Positions 23,165-35,795 of a stretch of 64,000 nt of DNA are shown here, piece after piece. The notes under the pieces are model-generated. The model was not told the DNA's origin. It ran no database searches and saw only the letters and a list, made by a program, of their open reading frames with translations. Position numbers and translations under genes: made by a program. The DNA lies in contig CAJNDS010000276.1 of assembly GCA_905221605.1 (NCBI GenBank), positions 62,001-126,000 on the forward strand. Direction: 5' to 3'. Positions within the stretch are counted from its first letter, which is position 1. Every line of letters starts with the position of its first letter. The DNA comes from Symbiodinium natans (Eukaryota; Sar; Dinophyceae; Suessiales; Symbiodiniaceae).

Positions 23165-23275
23165 TCTAGTTAAAATGGAGGCTTTCCAATAAACACATAG
23201 ACAAAATTGAGGTTTTCCTAATAGAATATGAACAGAACAGAGGATATAGAGAAAATTCAGGTTTTCCGAGTAAGT
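23165..23275 (-). repeat. About 30-bp degenerate tandem repeat, inverted orientation
   Basis: Four copies of GAGGCTTTCC/GAGGTTTTCC with ATAGACAAAATTGA-type spacers, the reverse complement of the array at 21900-22205. Confidence 0.7.
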
Positions 23276-23759
23276 ACAGACAATTAGCAAAAGGGACAAG
23301 AGCCAAACTCCACCGCAAACTCCAACTAAGAACAGAAACACCTCTCTAGCCTCTTTGCCACTCCTGTCACTAGTGCAAAGGCAAAAAGGGAAAATGAAAA
23401 CCACAGAGAATGGTCGAGGAAGTGCTTGAAGGTTAATGAAAGTGTGAAAACCTCACATGCTGCCTGGCACAGCTAATTTCGGAGCATACATCTTGGCCTT
23501 GCTGCGCAACTACACGCATGTTTTGCCGCTGGGGCCCATACAAGTCATTTTGCCGGCGTGGATCCCATACAAGAAACATAAGAAACCATCTGCAAGAACA
23601 TTCCAAAACCGTCCCAAGAGCAGTCGCTACACCGAAACACGCCGAGACTACTTGAACGGGCCAACCGACGCGACTCATGCCCAACATACTTAAGGCAAGG
23701 ACAACCCGACAATCCAACAACCAGGCCGCTCTGTCTCCGAGAGACACTGCAAGTGATTG

Positions 23760-23865
23760 TAAGCGTGAGCCACTCTCGGCACCGATCTCAAACACCATCA
23801 ACTCAAGCACTTCAAGCACTTCAAGCACTTCAAGCACTTCAAGCGCACCCTTTTCTTGCTTTCAA
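23760..23865 (-). CDS. Exon-like segment with (LEV)n tripeptide repeat
   Basis: Minus-strand frame ALEVLEVLEVLEVLELMVFE then IGAESGSRLQSLAV. A 9-bp tandem repeat (five to six copies, 23803-23856) encodes the tripeptide run. Boundaries not defined. Confidence 0.4.
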
Positions 23866-24714
23866 GAGACACGGTCCAGTAGGTCCAGCATATCTCAAAA
23901 GCGGAAGGTGGCTGCTGAGTTTGCAGGCTGAATCATCCGAATCGCCTCCTTTGGGGGGTTCTGTTGAGATGATGATTGTGAGGCACAGACATTGATGCAA
24001 AAGGAGGTTCTGCAAAGCGGCGCGCCTTGGAGACTGGTTCCAGGCCTTTCGCGTCTCACCTCCGTTGCAGGCTTTGGTGCTTCACACGCCGTGAGGCACA
24101 GATATCGATTTCGGATCAAAAGCCCGCAACCTCGAAAGGGTCTCCAAGCACGTTTGTGTAAAGCTGTGCCGAGACTCAGCCAGTGACAGTGAGCGCAGTT
24201 AATGCAGGCTCAAGTACAGTGTAGTGGTGTGTCACCTTCGATGTCAGCAACAGGGGCGATGGAGCCACGCTGAGTCACTGGAGCCCCAGCCACAGCCACG
24301 AAGCTCTGAGCTCCGCTGGCTCCGCTGACCCGAAGTCCCGCTGGAAGTGCCTTGACTACCGCCTCAGCGCAGTCGACATCGACTCACATCTACATCCGCC
24401 GCCACGTGCAATTTCGCAAACAAGAGACTTCAGCAGGCTGAATGTCTGCCTAAAGGCCGCTTAGAGGCCACAAAGCTGCAAAGGCGCCAGGCGCGCAGTG
24501 CGTGACAGCTGCAAAGGCTCATGCGCTAGATTGGCGTGTGCAACACCTGGAAGCTCAGCAGCCCATGTTAGGCGCCAAAGCTGTGGTATCTTTCCCCGTT
24601 TCGTTGCAAATGTGCGGGAATTTGAGCATAGTACAGGATTTGGGGCGAGGCTGATGCATGAGAGAGATCGCGTGGAGGCAAGCCGGTCATCATCTGCGAC
24701 ACTGGACATAGCAC

Positions 24715-24786
24715 CTAGCCGGCGACGCAGCGGATGCAGCGACTGCACTGCCTTGGCGGCCTTGGCCGTCTTGGCCATGACACCAG
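24715..24786 (-). CDS. Exon-like segment, 24 codons
   Basis: AGTGACAG acceptor and GGCTAG/GTGCTA donor bound 72 bp reading GVMAKTAKAAKAVQSLHPLR, with an AKx tripeptide repeat. Confidence 0.42.
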   Translation of the reverse strand: MVSWPRRPRPPRQCSRCIRCVAG

Positions 24787-24930
24787 CTGTCACTAGCTTC
24801 GCATGGGAGGCTGGAGGTGGAGGTGTGGTCTGCCTTATCGCCCCACAATTTATGCTCTGGTTGGCACCACCACCACCCCTACCACCTGCAGCTCAAAAGC
24901 TCATGAGGCTTCTATGCTTTTGTCGCTCAC

Positions 24931-24987
24931 CAGGTTCTCCTGCCGCATCGGGCTTGAAACCATCAAAGCCATCAAAGTCATCAGGAG
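24931..24987 (-). CDS. Exon-like segment, 19 codons
   Basis: GATGACAG acceptor and GTGAGC donor bound 57 bp reading PDDFDGFDGFKPDAAGEP, with a DGF tripeptide repeat. Donor fits the eukaryotic consensus well. Confidence 0.45.
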
Positions 24988-25089
24988 CTGTCATCGGGGG
25001 ATGCCTCGGGCAACTTCTTGACAATGGCAGTTTCTGACATTGTGGACCTGAGCGGAGGCACTGGGTCAGGACGGCTCAAGCGCACATTG

Positions 25090-25270
25090 ATTTGCACTGT
25101 CGCTGCGTAGCGCAGGGCTCATCAGCTTCACGAGCCACGAATGTTTGCGGGGATTCTGATGGCGTGGGCGTCGTCCCCCGCCTGAAGACAACCACTGGCT
25201 TTACCGGCTTCTTGCTTTGTTTGCTTTGTTCACGCACCTCTCGGATGAGCTCAAAGAGCAGGGCCATCAT
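25090..25270 (-). CDS. Exon-like segment(s)
   Basis: The minus-strand frame is open: MALLFELIREVREQSKQSKK, then PVVVFRRGTTPTPSESPQTF and VAREADE. Internal GTGCGTG and TTGTCTTCAG sites mean it may be two short exons with a small intron. Confidence 0.4.
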
Positions 25271-25783
25271 TGTGCATGGTTGGCTGGGAACTTCAGAGGC
25301 CCTTTGCTTGCTAGTGAGTTTCTGTACTGTGTGCGCTGATTGAACTGGCCAAACAGCCAGCCAGCCCTGCCGGAAGTTGCGGAGCTACAGAAGCGGCTGC
25401 TGACAGCAGCGTCAGCTGCGTAGGCTGCACAAGCTGCGAGGTCGACAGGCGCTTTCCTGTTTGTGGCCGGTGGCAACCGCGAACACAACCGGCCCGGAAC
25501 CTCAGCGTTGTCGATTCTTGCTCGGAAGGCCAAGAAGGCGTTGGCACCGTTGGCATGTACGCAATGTACGCCGGCACCTGCAAGCCTTGACCGCAACTGC
25601 CGAGCTTGTGCCTGCCTGCACACACGAAGCACCAGGAATATGGAGATGGTGGCCGAGACAACAGACCAAGCCGGCATTTGGGACTTTCCTGCAAAATCCC
25701 CTCTGAGCTAAGCTGCCAGAGTCACACCCACCAGGTGCCGAAATGTGCCGACATGTGTTGGGATTGGTGCTTGGATCTGTCAC

Positions 25784-25879
25784 ATGCAGAGAAGTCAGGA
25801 AGCGCAGGCCCAGCAGCTCAACGGCCAAAGGGGCATCCATGAGGGACAAGGCACACTCGGTACACCCCAGCGCATGCGT
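25784..25879 (-). CDS. Duplicated 32-codon exon, copy 2 (THALG module)
   Basis: Same 96 bp and frame as copy 1: THALGCTECALSLMDAPLAV then ELLGLRFLTSLH, followed by GTGACA. The acceptor CAG of copy 1 reads ATC here, so this copy may no longer be spliced in. Confidence 0.45.
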
Positions 25880-26119
25880 GATACGTTTCAGCGGCCTACG
25901 GCCACAGTATTTGACACACAATCTGCTACCCAAGTTCGATTTCAAGCTGTCTGCACACCTATGCCGGCCACGCAGCGACAGCGTGCGCTACCTGTCAAAT
26001 GCAGGTCTCTTCAGCCTGGACCGACCTGCAGCGCCGTGACACAAAACAAAATGGAAGGGAGGGCTGCGAGGAGGACCTCCTCGCGCCCGAGCCCGATGTG
26101 CCGAGATTGGCTCCGGCAC

Positions 26120-26215
26120 ATGCAGAGATGTCAGGAAGCGCAGGCCCAGGTGCTCAACGGCGAAAGCGGCATCCATCAGGGGCGAGGCAGACTCGGCAGT
26201 CCCCAGCGCATGCGT
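26120..26215 (-). CDS. Duplicated 32-codon exon, copy 1 (THALG module)
   Basis: Acceptor GGAGATGCAG precedes 96 bp reading THALGTAESASPLMDAAFAV then EHLGLRFLTSLH, followed by a GTG donor. Its twin at 25784-25879 is the same length and matches at 24 of 32 residues. Confidence 0.5.
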
Positions 26216-26344
26216 GCTGCATCTCCGCGGAGGTCGCGGACGACAGCTGCCAATGTGCGCAGAGCGCTTGGGGTCTCGCGGCGTTGCCTTGGCAACGACG
26301 GCCATGAGGCCACACTGAATGCACCGTAGCCGCGCTGTGTTAAC

Positions 26345-26425
26345 CTTTTCAAATTCGAGGGACCGAGGGAGTGCTAAGGCCCTACTGGCCCTACTGGCCC
26401 TACTGGCCCTACTGGGCCCATTCAG
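26345..26425 (-). CDS. Exon-like segment with (SRA)n
   Basis: Minus-strand frame GPSRASRASRASRALALPRS then LEFEK before a GTTAAC donor. The four-copy 9-bp repeat CCCTACTGG (26380-26415) gives the tripeptide run. Confidence 0.42.
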
Positions 26426-27859
26426 AAGGTGGCGGACCACGAGGCACGAGCACCACAAGCTTGGAGAGCGCAGCACAAGGGACCACGAGGGACGGCGACC
26501 GCCCTCGTTGGTCGGGAGCAACAGATGTGCACATCGATCAGCGGCGACATGCCCTCGCTGCATGTCAGGGAGACCTTGCGGCGACCATCCAAGCACCGGC
26601 CCAAGCCCTGCGCAGCTGATGTCCGCCGTGTCTGGGCGCAGGGTGGGGCTGGCAAGCCCGACTTAGGGTCAAGGCAGGTGCAGCACTCGAGGGCCGCACG
26701 GAGCCCGAGCACGAGTGGACACCAGTTGGCGATGCACGGTGCGCGCAGGTCGTCGGACCCGCTTGGGCGGACGACGAGGTGCCGAGCGCACACGCTGCCA
26801 CAGGCACGCCACTTTCCGTGTCGTCGACCTGCCCGTGTCTTTCATGGCATGCAACTCTTGCACTTGAGGAGCACAGCTGCCACCGTGATCGAGGCTTCTG
26901 GATAGCTTTGCAGGCATTTCATGGCAGCGAGTTTCCCAGCATCCGTACTCTTCGCGCACATGACCTCCGCAAAATGAGGGATGCATGTACTACCCAGCTT
27001 GTGTGGGAGCCCAACATCTGAGACATAGCAAGACTGGAGGAACACTGTTGTCAGGCAGATGTTGTGTGCCCTGCAAAGCTGTCAGGCTGTTGGTCTGGGC
27101 CACATGGAACCTCTGACATGAAGCTCCGCGCAGGCTGCATCGTGCACAATGTTGGTTTCAAGGCATGCCTCTCTTGCACATCTGGCCCCCCGCGCGCGCA
27201 CGATGTTCAAGTGCCAGGGGAGGGGGAAGTAAGCACGCACCGGGACAACAAAGCCGAGGGAACTTCGACAGCCACCCGAGGAAACCGCCGGACACGCGGG
27301 AAGGCTAAGCCCTGCACGTGCGGACATGCTTCGCCGCTTCGCGCTCCTTCAGTGCGGGCGAGCTCGGCCATCGCCGCAGCTCATGCAAGTGACTGTCAGC
27401 AGTGCGGAGCAAGTTGCGCGGGGCCTGCTACGTTCAGTGCTAGTCGGCTACATCGGCTACATCGGCTAGGCGCACAAGCTGCACAAGGTTTCCTGCCTTG
27501 GTGCTTTGCTGGGCGCTTTGGTTGCCTTGGTCCTGTAGCACTTGCCAGGCACTTGCCAACGACCAACATGAGACTCTCGATGGTGACTTGTCAGATAGCC
27601 GCGGAAGCAGCGAGCCTGCCTCTTTTGGAGCCATTCGGGCAGAGCCCTTGGCGGAGTCAGAAGATTCAAGAAGTCGTTTGAGATGGCCAAGTAATCCGCG
27701 TCTGAGCGCCATCGGCGAATTCGAGCGGCCCGAAGCCGACGGTCGACCAAAGAAGCCTGGGCATGTACACTCGGAGGCCCCAAAGATGTCACGCCCCTGA
27801 CAGGCTCCTGAAAGGCTGAAAGGCCCCTAAGTCCAAGTCCAAGGTCAGAAGCTTTGAAC

Positions 27860-27985
27860 CTCACACAGCTGTACATCCGACACGTGCGGCGTTAGCGGCT
27901 CTGGCTCCAGCTCCTCCGCATCCTCTGCACTGCTGCGAAAACGACTCATGCGACTCATGCGACTGATGTTGCTCATGCGACTCGC
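27860..27985 (-). CDS. Exon-like acidic segment with (SRM)n
   Basis: Minus-strand frame SNISRMSRMSRFRSSAEDAE then ELEPEPLTPHVSDVQLCE before a GAG/GTTCAA donor. A 9-bp repeat gives the SRM run. Confidence 0.45.
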
Positions 27986-28329
27986 TCCGTGTACGCAACC
28001 ACCAGCGGTGCCAGGCCAGAACCCGTAGGGCACTTGGTGCAGGCGACGCGCACGCAAGGCAAATGCACGGGGTGCTGGAGGCCTCTCACAGGGCACTTGC
28101 ACTTTTGTGCTCCGCCGTCACCGGTGCGAACAAGCCACCTTGAAACCTTTGGGCACGAAAGGCCGCAGAGCATGCAGAGCATGGCTGAGCGCTGTGTCCA
28201 CACGAGCCATCATTGTTGGATGCCCTCTGTGTACCAGCTTGTACCAGCCTGTACCAGGCAGAGCGTGCTCAAGCCGACCAGACGGGTTCGGGCGAGGATG
28301 GCGAGGATGGCGAGGATGGCGAGGAGGGG

Positions 28330-31300
28330 TGAGAAAAGCGTAGCTGAGCGAGACAAAGCCGCGAAGGCACGCCCGCACACGGGGTGGGCAGCGAGGGGAG
28401 AGGGCCCTGCCAGAATGGAACAGTCCCTTCCCTGTTCGGCAAAACATGGCCAGCGTGAGCTTTGGAAGGAAGGAATGCAGTCAATGCGCGGGTTCCAGAG
28501 ATGCTGTCTGGCTGACATGCGACGAAGGACATGTACTTGCCAGAACACTCACATAAAATTGAGCAACGGGTTCAATGCACTCGATGGGTTCATGGGGTTC
28601 ACTGGATACACTGGGCTCAGTGGGAGCAACAGGTTCAGTGGAGTGGGCTCACGTTCGCTGAAAAGCACCTGGAGCCTTTCTACAGCTGTGCCCGTGCTTT
28701 GCCAACAAAACCAAATCCAAGTTACCAGAGGGTCGCATTCTGGCACCGTCCGAAACAACTGCGGGAAGAAACGACCATTGGCAATGTCCCTCTTTGGCAA
28801 TGTCACAACTGGGCTGCAGGCCTGCAACATCTATACAGTGATCGGAAATGCCGTCGATTCGCATGTCTGTGCACAACATTCTGCATCCAAGAGCCCACAA
28901 AAGCCCCCTAAAGGGTGAAGATCAAGCTGGCCTAAGCTGGCCGGGCTTTGACAATGTGACACTTGCCGTAAGGCTCGCTGGGACATGAGGCATGTGCTGC
29001 GGGATGCATGTGCAGAGTTTCCCGGATTCCAGGGCATGTGGACACGAACCCGAGCTGGGCTTGTGGGCTTTGTCGGGCAGGTCGAACAGGTGTCAGTTTG
29101 CAGCAACCTGACAACGTGACCGACCGACAGCGAAAACTTATGCAACTTGGCGTCCACAAGTTCGATGACCCGAGCTCTCATACAAGCATGGATGCCACAT
29201 GCAGCATGGACGTTCGAGCTCTTCTTATGTCAGGCATGGCGTGCACTGGCTTTGTGATTGCACAAAGCTGACGCACTCAAGACACTCAAGATGGCCTTCG
29301 GGCATGCAGACTCCACAAGCTCAACACGAATGCTGCTCCGGAAGGGCCGAATCGCAAGCAGCCAGCGCACAGCGCGGCAAATCCACAGAGCCACGTGAGG
29401 CGCCCTACCGAGGCAGGCACGCTCGGGCCGGTCGGACTGCTCGGACTCCCGCACAAGTGCTAAAGAGACACAGACATGCTGCAACCGTGTGCCTGCAACT
29501 TCTGCAACGCCTGCAAAGGCCGTCAGGCTGTGACTCCTCTTCCGAGAGAAAGGGCAGGGGCCGACAAGCGCCAGGGGCCTGTGCAAAGAGTCGGCTGCAT
29601 CTTCAACCTCGTGGCTCCGCTCAACCCGCCCGCTCCAGCAAATGGAGATGTCCATTTGTGCAACTTCCGGCATGTGGACTTCCTCAGCAACGATCAGGTG
29701 TCGCCTTTGCTTGTGAGTTGTGAGCTTTTTGCTTAAAGCTGTCGGACCCCACTCAGGAGTCTACGAGGGGGGCTCCCTCCTGCTGCAGGGCGACCCTTCT
29801 CCCCCTTGCTGTCCCCTGCAAACCCTGCGACGACGTGCACTGATGTGCTCCTTAAGACGGCTGGAAGTATCCTTGAGCGAGAGAATCCTCTCACAGGAGT
29901 GGCGAAAGAGCGAAGGCTCGCAGGCGAAGGTGGCGAAGGTGGCGAAGGACGTAGAAGGGAAGCAAAAAGAAGCAAAAGCCAAGGAGACAAATTTGGCAAA
30001 GAAAGGGGCACAGGGTGCCACCAGCCTCTCACGGAAGGCCCTTCACCTGAGTTGCCTAAAATCTGGAACTCGTCGGGGCGTTTGTTCTCTGCGACAAAAG
30101 TTACTCCGCACGAGCAGGAAGGATCGACTGGTCGCAGTGCCCAGGGCGTGAAGGCATCACTGCGACTCGGCTTCACGAGTCTATCTGCATAATCGCTCAT
30201 CGGCCATCATAGGCCATAGGCCCTTAGGCGGCCTTAGGCGTTCCAACTCTGTGCGCCTTTCAGAGATGTAGCAAGGAGGCCTTGGAATCCTGGACTTCCC
30301 AAGGGTGGCACTGCCGGTCTTCGTCTTCGACCTCCGCAGCCACTCCAAACGAAGAGCGAATCATCGCGCACGAACCAGGTGTGAGGAAGATTCTGCCAAC
30401 TTGACGCCCGCAGCGACCATGACGGCCGTGCCTGCTAATTGCCTGCTACTTGCCTGCTAAGCTTCCCATCAGTAGACCGCGAGTGCCAGGTGCCAAGGCG
30501 AGGCGAAAGGTGCAGGATGGCTGAAGCTCCCGAAATCTTCTGCTCAAGCTTTGCTGTTGCACGGAGTTCACCCGGACCTCACGGACTCACGGACCTCTAA
30601 ACTTCAATGAAGCAACAATTCACACTCCTGTCGTTCCACTTAATGCATCAGCTTGCACTCGTTATCTGAGACCTTTGTGCAAATTCCACGCTCTGACTTT
30701 GTGCCTCGCTTTTCACTGTCAAAATGCAAGCTCTCAAAGGTCCTCTGAGCCTCCTTGTGGGGCACGTTTTTGCACTCCGTGACCCAACCTGACCCAACCC
30801 CTTGGGTTCCCAAGCAGCTTCGGCCTGTCTCAGCCTGCGGCTAAAGATCAGACGTGCGGAGGGCCTCGCGCGAGGCCAGTGCTCTACGGGGCCGCGAGGA
30901 GGTGCGCATCGTGCGCATGCGATCGTCCGACTGTTGGTCGGCTTTGTTGAGAAGTGGAAACTTGAGAAGGAACGTGCCATCACTTTTCCCGCATTCACGT
31001 TCAAGCACTCTAGAAGCTCTCCGCAGGATGCCGACTCGGATTGGGAGGGTCTCACGGGCTGGACGAACTGAGCACTCTACGTCACAAGTGCAGACGTGAA
31101 CAGAGGAGGGCATTCTCCTCAGCTCCCACAGGGAGAACATACCATTCCCAGTGGCTTATCCTTGCACGAAAGGCTTGGCGCCATGGGCAAAGCAGCTGCG
31201 CTGAGTCCGTCCAGCTGTGCTGAGTCACATGCATTTGGAATTGGGCTTTGCGCTCTTGCGCATGCCAAGTGTTGCTACTGGTAGAAGTAACTAGTGGAGC

Positions 31301-32340
31301 TGACTGTGCTTATCAAGGCCTAGCTGTTTCCAGACAATTGGGAAATGTCCCGAACAGTCGGAACTATTTAAAGTGCCTAGCGGGCCTAGCGAATGCAGGC
31401 TTCAGAGTTCGAAGGCCCGAATGGGTCTTGAGGTTAATGCGGCGGTTCATGAGACCAGGAAACGGAAGGACAGACACCCCGTGCTAAACAAACCACCGGG
31501 TACTCAAACCACAGCATGCATAGCATGCCGCAGGTGCAGTCAGGACATTGGGGGCGCGGAAAGAACCCAAACACGTCCCTGGCGACGTACACCTGAAAGG
31601 TTCCTCGCGCACCTTCTGTGATGTCAGGGCAGCACACGTCGAGCAGCCACTAGTGGGACGGGCGCACTGGCCTTCGCTGTCTCAGGTACGGACTTGAAAG
31701 ATGAGGCAGCAGGGTAGCGGCACGGTGCTCCTTCAGGGACCACGCCTGGTCCGCAGACTTGGAACAGGCGGCCAAGCTTGTGTTTAGTCTAGCTGATGAT
31801 CAAGACAGACTGCTAAAAAGAAAGTTATCTGACTGGATCAACCTTCCTTCCCCACACAGGGGTCTCGGCTTCCTAGTATCTTGTCATCTCGGCTCGCGGC
31901 AGAAGTCGCACACGGACGAGGCGAGCGCAGCGCAGTGTTGCACGGCTTTGAATGTCGAGAGCTGAGACATCCCGGACAACGCATCGCCCTCTCCAAGCTG
32001 GCAGAGGGTCGGAAACAGCAAAGAAGGCAAAAAGCAGCCAGCAAGGAATGCTCCGGGCAGCATGGGCACCTGGGCGGCGAAGGGCTCAGGGCCAACAGTT
32101 CCTTTTGAACGGAGACAGTGCGACGCTGTGGCAAAGGCAGCGAGCTCAGCCTGGACGGAAAGCGACATGACGCTGCTGCTTGCCGATCGCACACAGCAGC
32201 TGCACCGCCGCTGTGAAGACCCAGATGCTTGCAGGCACTTGCAATGGAGCCCATGTCGGAATGAAGTGCCGATGAGGTGTTGACAAAATACACTCCTACT
32301 AACTCTCCAGTAGATCTCGGTGCGCCCTGAGCCCTGAAGC
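28330..32340. other. No gene firmly recognised
   Basis: Scattered short ORFs. The segment near 29881-30010 has a three-copy 9-bp repeat and is protein-like on either strand (plus: KVAKVAKDVEGKQKEAKAKE), so orientation cannot be decided. Confidence 0.3.
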
Positions 32341-32344
32341 TCTT

Positions 32345-32447
32345 CTACAGCCGCAGCTTGGGCTGCACGGGCTGCACATCAAGAAAAAGATGGCCTCCCT
32401 GCTTGGAGGCAGAGGCTTGCACCATGCCCATGGCTTGCTGCATCAGG
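32345..32447 (-). CDS. Exon-like segment, possible last exon
   Basis: Acceptor TGCTTCTTACAG, then LMQQAMGMVQASASKQGGHL, FLDVQPVQPKLRL and a stop at 32345. The frame across the acceptor carries a three-copy GCGACGCCG nonamer (SPA repeat), so the exon could start further upstream. Confidence 0.42.
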
Positions 32448-32619
32448 CTGTAAGAAGCAGGCGACGCCGGCGACGCCGGCGACGCCGACGACGCTGGTTT
32501 CAAACACACTTTGAAAATGCGCCGCATGGAAACTCTGAGACATGAGGCAGCAGCTCGGCACGTCTCTGTCAACTGCAAGCTCGAGGTATGTGTCAGGTGT
32601 TCAGCCGTCACTGACACCT

Positions 32620-35160
32620 AGCCTGACAGAGCTCATGAAAACGAAGTGGACCTTGGTGTCAAAAGCTAGCATCCTCTATTAAGCCTCCAGAGACGGATGT
32701 TGCACTGGCAGTGCGCGCACTTCTGCTTTGCGTCGACACATCGTGTAGCAGCTAGGATTCATCAGAGGCTGTGAGCGCGTTCTCCAGGTGCCGGCTGACT
32801 TCACATCGCAAAAAGAACCACGGTGAGCCGACCGAGCCGCCATCAAGCCACGCAGGACGTCAAGAGGCGGACTGTTGAATGGAGGATGTCTGGTAGTGAC
32901 CGATCCAGGCAGGGGTGAGCAGCAAAAACTGCCCTACAAGGCTTCGCGGGACTTCGCTTGACTGTGAAATTTTCCACTGCATTGCCAAGTGGGCTGTCCG
33001 TCACTCCCGCAAAGTCTGAGGCGGGCATGGTCGCTCCACCCCACCCACCCCACGGCAGCTTGGAGCGAGCGTCACGCACGCGAGCACGGAACCCTCGAAT
33101 GCACCTGCCCTTCGGGGCGAAGCAGCCGCAAAGCTGCCTTGCCGTGCCAGAACTCCGAACTTATTAACTTATCTGAAGCTCGCTTCCGCTTCCAAACAAG
33201 AAAAAAGCCTTTGTTGACATGCAAGGCCCGTGCTCGGGTTGCCCGGGTTCGGTACCGCAAGAGATAGGCCTGCAGCTGCTTCAAGCCATAAGCCAGGGCT
33301 GCGAAGGCCTTAGAGTGAACTTCTCACCAGCCTTAGTAAAAAGCAGGGAAGCGTCGTTGCCGATGCCTGACGTTTCGAGGAACCCATCAGGCATCACAAA
33401 TGGCGTGATGCGATGCACCGGACGCGACGGATTTGACCTTGACCAGGTGCTTACGCGTGCCGCGGCACTAACACTAACTCAGGCTCAGGCCCAGGTGCAT
33501 TGCTCGCCTGGGACCTCTTCACCTTCTCACAAGCGCAGCTTGAGGTCAAGTTGCTTCACAACTGGGAACCGCACCCTACACTGGGAGGTGGTCAACTATG
33601 GAACGGATATGGGAGCTCGCTGGTCAAGTTCTGATGGTGCCCACGCAAGCTCATGCCGCAGCAGCACTTGGAATGGGCCGGATTGTCTGGCTCAGGATGC
33701 TTCTTTGACTTTGGGGCTGATTTGTCGCTATTGTCGCCAATGTCGACAATGCCAAGAAAAGTAAAACCGTGCTTCAGATTTCCTGGCCGTGAGCTGGCAT
33801 CTTCATGACCTCAGCCTCAAAGATGCTGTGCATGGACAATCTTCCGGCAGCACGCTGACACTGGGTCTGAGCCTGAATCCACTGAGCGCATCTGTCATCT
33901 TCTGAATGTTCTTTTTGTCAAAGCTCGACATTAGTTGTGTTGTGTGTCTTGTTTCGCATGGTTCGCATGCTTCTCTCTTCCCTCTTGTGGTTACAAGCGC
34001 TCAAGCTCTGGCAGAGGAGCCGAGGAGCGTGCTGCGAGAATGGTCACGATGCAGGAAGGAATTGGTCTGTCAGAAGAACCTGGTACAAGGATACCCCTGA
34101 AGCGCTCTTTGTACTTCAAGCAAGGACTTATGAATGCGCCGAGCTTAGCAGGAGCTGCCTCTTGGGGCGTGCACAGCCCTGTATGCTGGTGCGTGTCATG
34201 CCGCTCGTGGGCACGCGAACAATTGTCCTTCGTTCTTGGTGTCTCCATGGCACTTTTGTGGCGCTTGCGAGCTCACGCTACATCAAATAATAAGTCTGTT
34301 CTGGCATCCGCATGCAGCCTGCCATTGTCAAATGATGGGCTTAGAAGCTGCAGCTGCGAGCAGAGGCAAAAGTCACAGCACGAAGAGGGCTGACCGGGAC
34401 TGCGGGTGCCCGCGACAATGGCCTGCACTGCTTCCACGGCTTCCACGGCTTCCTTGCTGTGCCAAATCGCAGTTGCCTTGACATTCCTGGCTGTCTTGGC
34501 TGTCTTGGCTGTCAGCCTACGCGGTCAAACTACCCTTGGACAGCCGCAGCGTGAGAAGCAACGCTAAGGAGGAACACCTTGGCATCGTCACTTTTTCCAC
34601 TTCACTCCGGCACTTCTCCAGAGAAGGGATGTCCTTCAAGACGCACTGCGAGATGAACCGATAAATCTGGGAAGGTGCAGCAAAGACATCCATCAGTCAG
34701 GCAATTCAGCTCAGGCCGTGCGAGCCACAATTGCTGAGCTTTGGGAAGCCTTAAGGAGGCCGAGGGAGCTGCACGCTCATTCAAAAGCCTTGAGAGAAAA
34801 AATCTCCCCGTGCGAGCCGTGCTGGCTGGCTGCAGCTGACGTGCGAAGCAACACTGTTCCGCGGTCATTCAATGCAGAGCCAAGGGGCTCGTCCGGCAGG
34901 GGGGGGCCAGTGAGGAATGCAGCCGCCGCCGCATCTCACATGTATTCAGCGCTTTGCCACACAAGAGGCACTTGCAGTTCCGCTTAAGCAGTCCCACCCT
35001 GTGCATCTTGTGCGGACATGGCGAAATGGACTAGCATCCGAGCTCATCTTGCAAGCCGAGACAGGTGAGGACTGCCGGCATATCGCTCGCGGTGAAAGCC
35101 CAGGCTGCCCAGGCGTCTTGGCATTGCGTTTCAAAAGCCATCGTGCAGCTTGCATACTCT
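32620..35160. other. No gene firmly recognised
   Basis: Short ORFs only. Nonamer repeats at 34431-34457 and 34491-34517 read EAV and TAK tripeptides on the minus strand and may mark an exon. Confidence 0.3.
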
Positions 35161-35795
35161 GATACCGGCGACCAAACATGTCTTCGACAGGCTAAAGCAA
35201 CGCAGCTTGTAGGCCGAGAACTGCCGAGAACTGCCGGCAAGATCCTTGAGGACAAGCGCTGCGGAGGGCGTTCTATGGTGTTTCAATGTTTACGCGAGGC
35301 GCGCTGCAGCAAAGGTGCTTAGTCCTCACCGGCAGGTGTGGTCGGTGTGGCCTTGCAGAAGCGATGGTCCATGTCAAACACAGAAAATTACTCAGTACAG
35401 AGCTGGGCACAACTCTGCCCCTGTGAAGGCAGTAAAGGCCAACATTCTGCTACGTGCCCGCACAACTTTGATACCGGCGACCAGGCAGGTCTTCGACAGG
35501 CTGAAGCAACGCAGCTTGTAGGCCGAGAACTGCCGAGAACTGCCGGCAAGATCCTTGCGGACAAGCGCTGCGGAGGGCGCTCTATGGCGGATGAATGTTT
35601 ACGCGAGGCGCGCTGCAGCTACAAAGGTGCTTAGTCCGCGAGGCAAGTGAAACACCCGGCAGGTGTGGCCGGTGTGGCCTTGCAGAAGCGATGGGCCATG
35701 TCAAATCCAGAAAATTATTCAGTACAGAGCTGGGCACAACCCTGCCCATGTGAAGGCAGTACAGGCCAACATTCTGCTACGTGCCCGCACAACTC
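35161..35795. repeat. Tandem duplication, unit about 309-326 bp
   Basis: GATACCGGCGACCA at 35161 and 35470 begin two long near-identical blocks. Copy 2 carries a small insertion (AGTCCGCGAGGCAAGTGAAA region) and scattered substitutions. Both strands keep open frames through part of each copy, so the coding strand is unclear. Confidence 0.85.
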
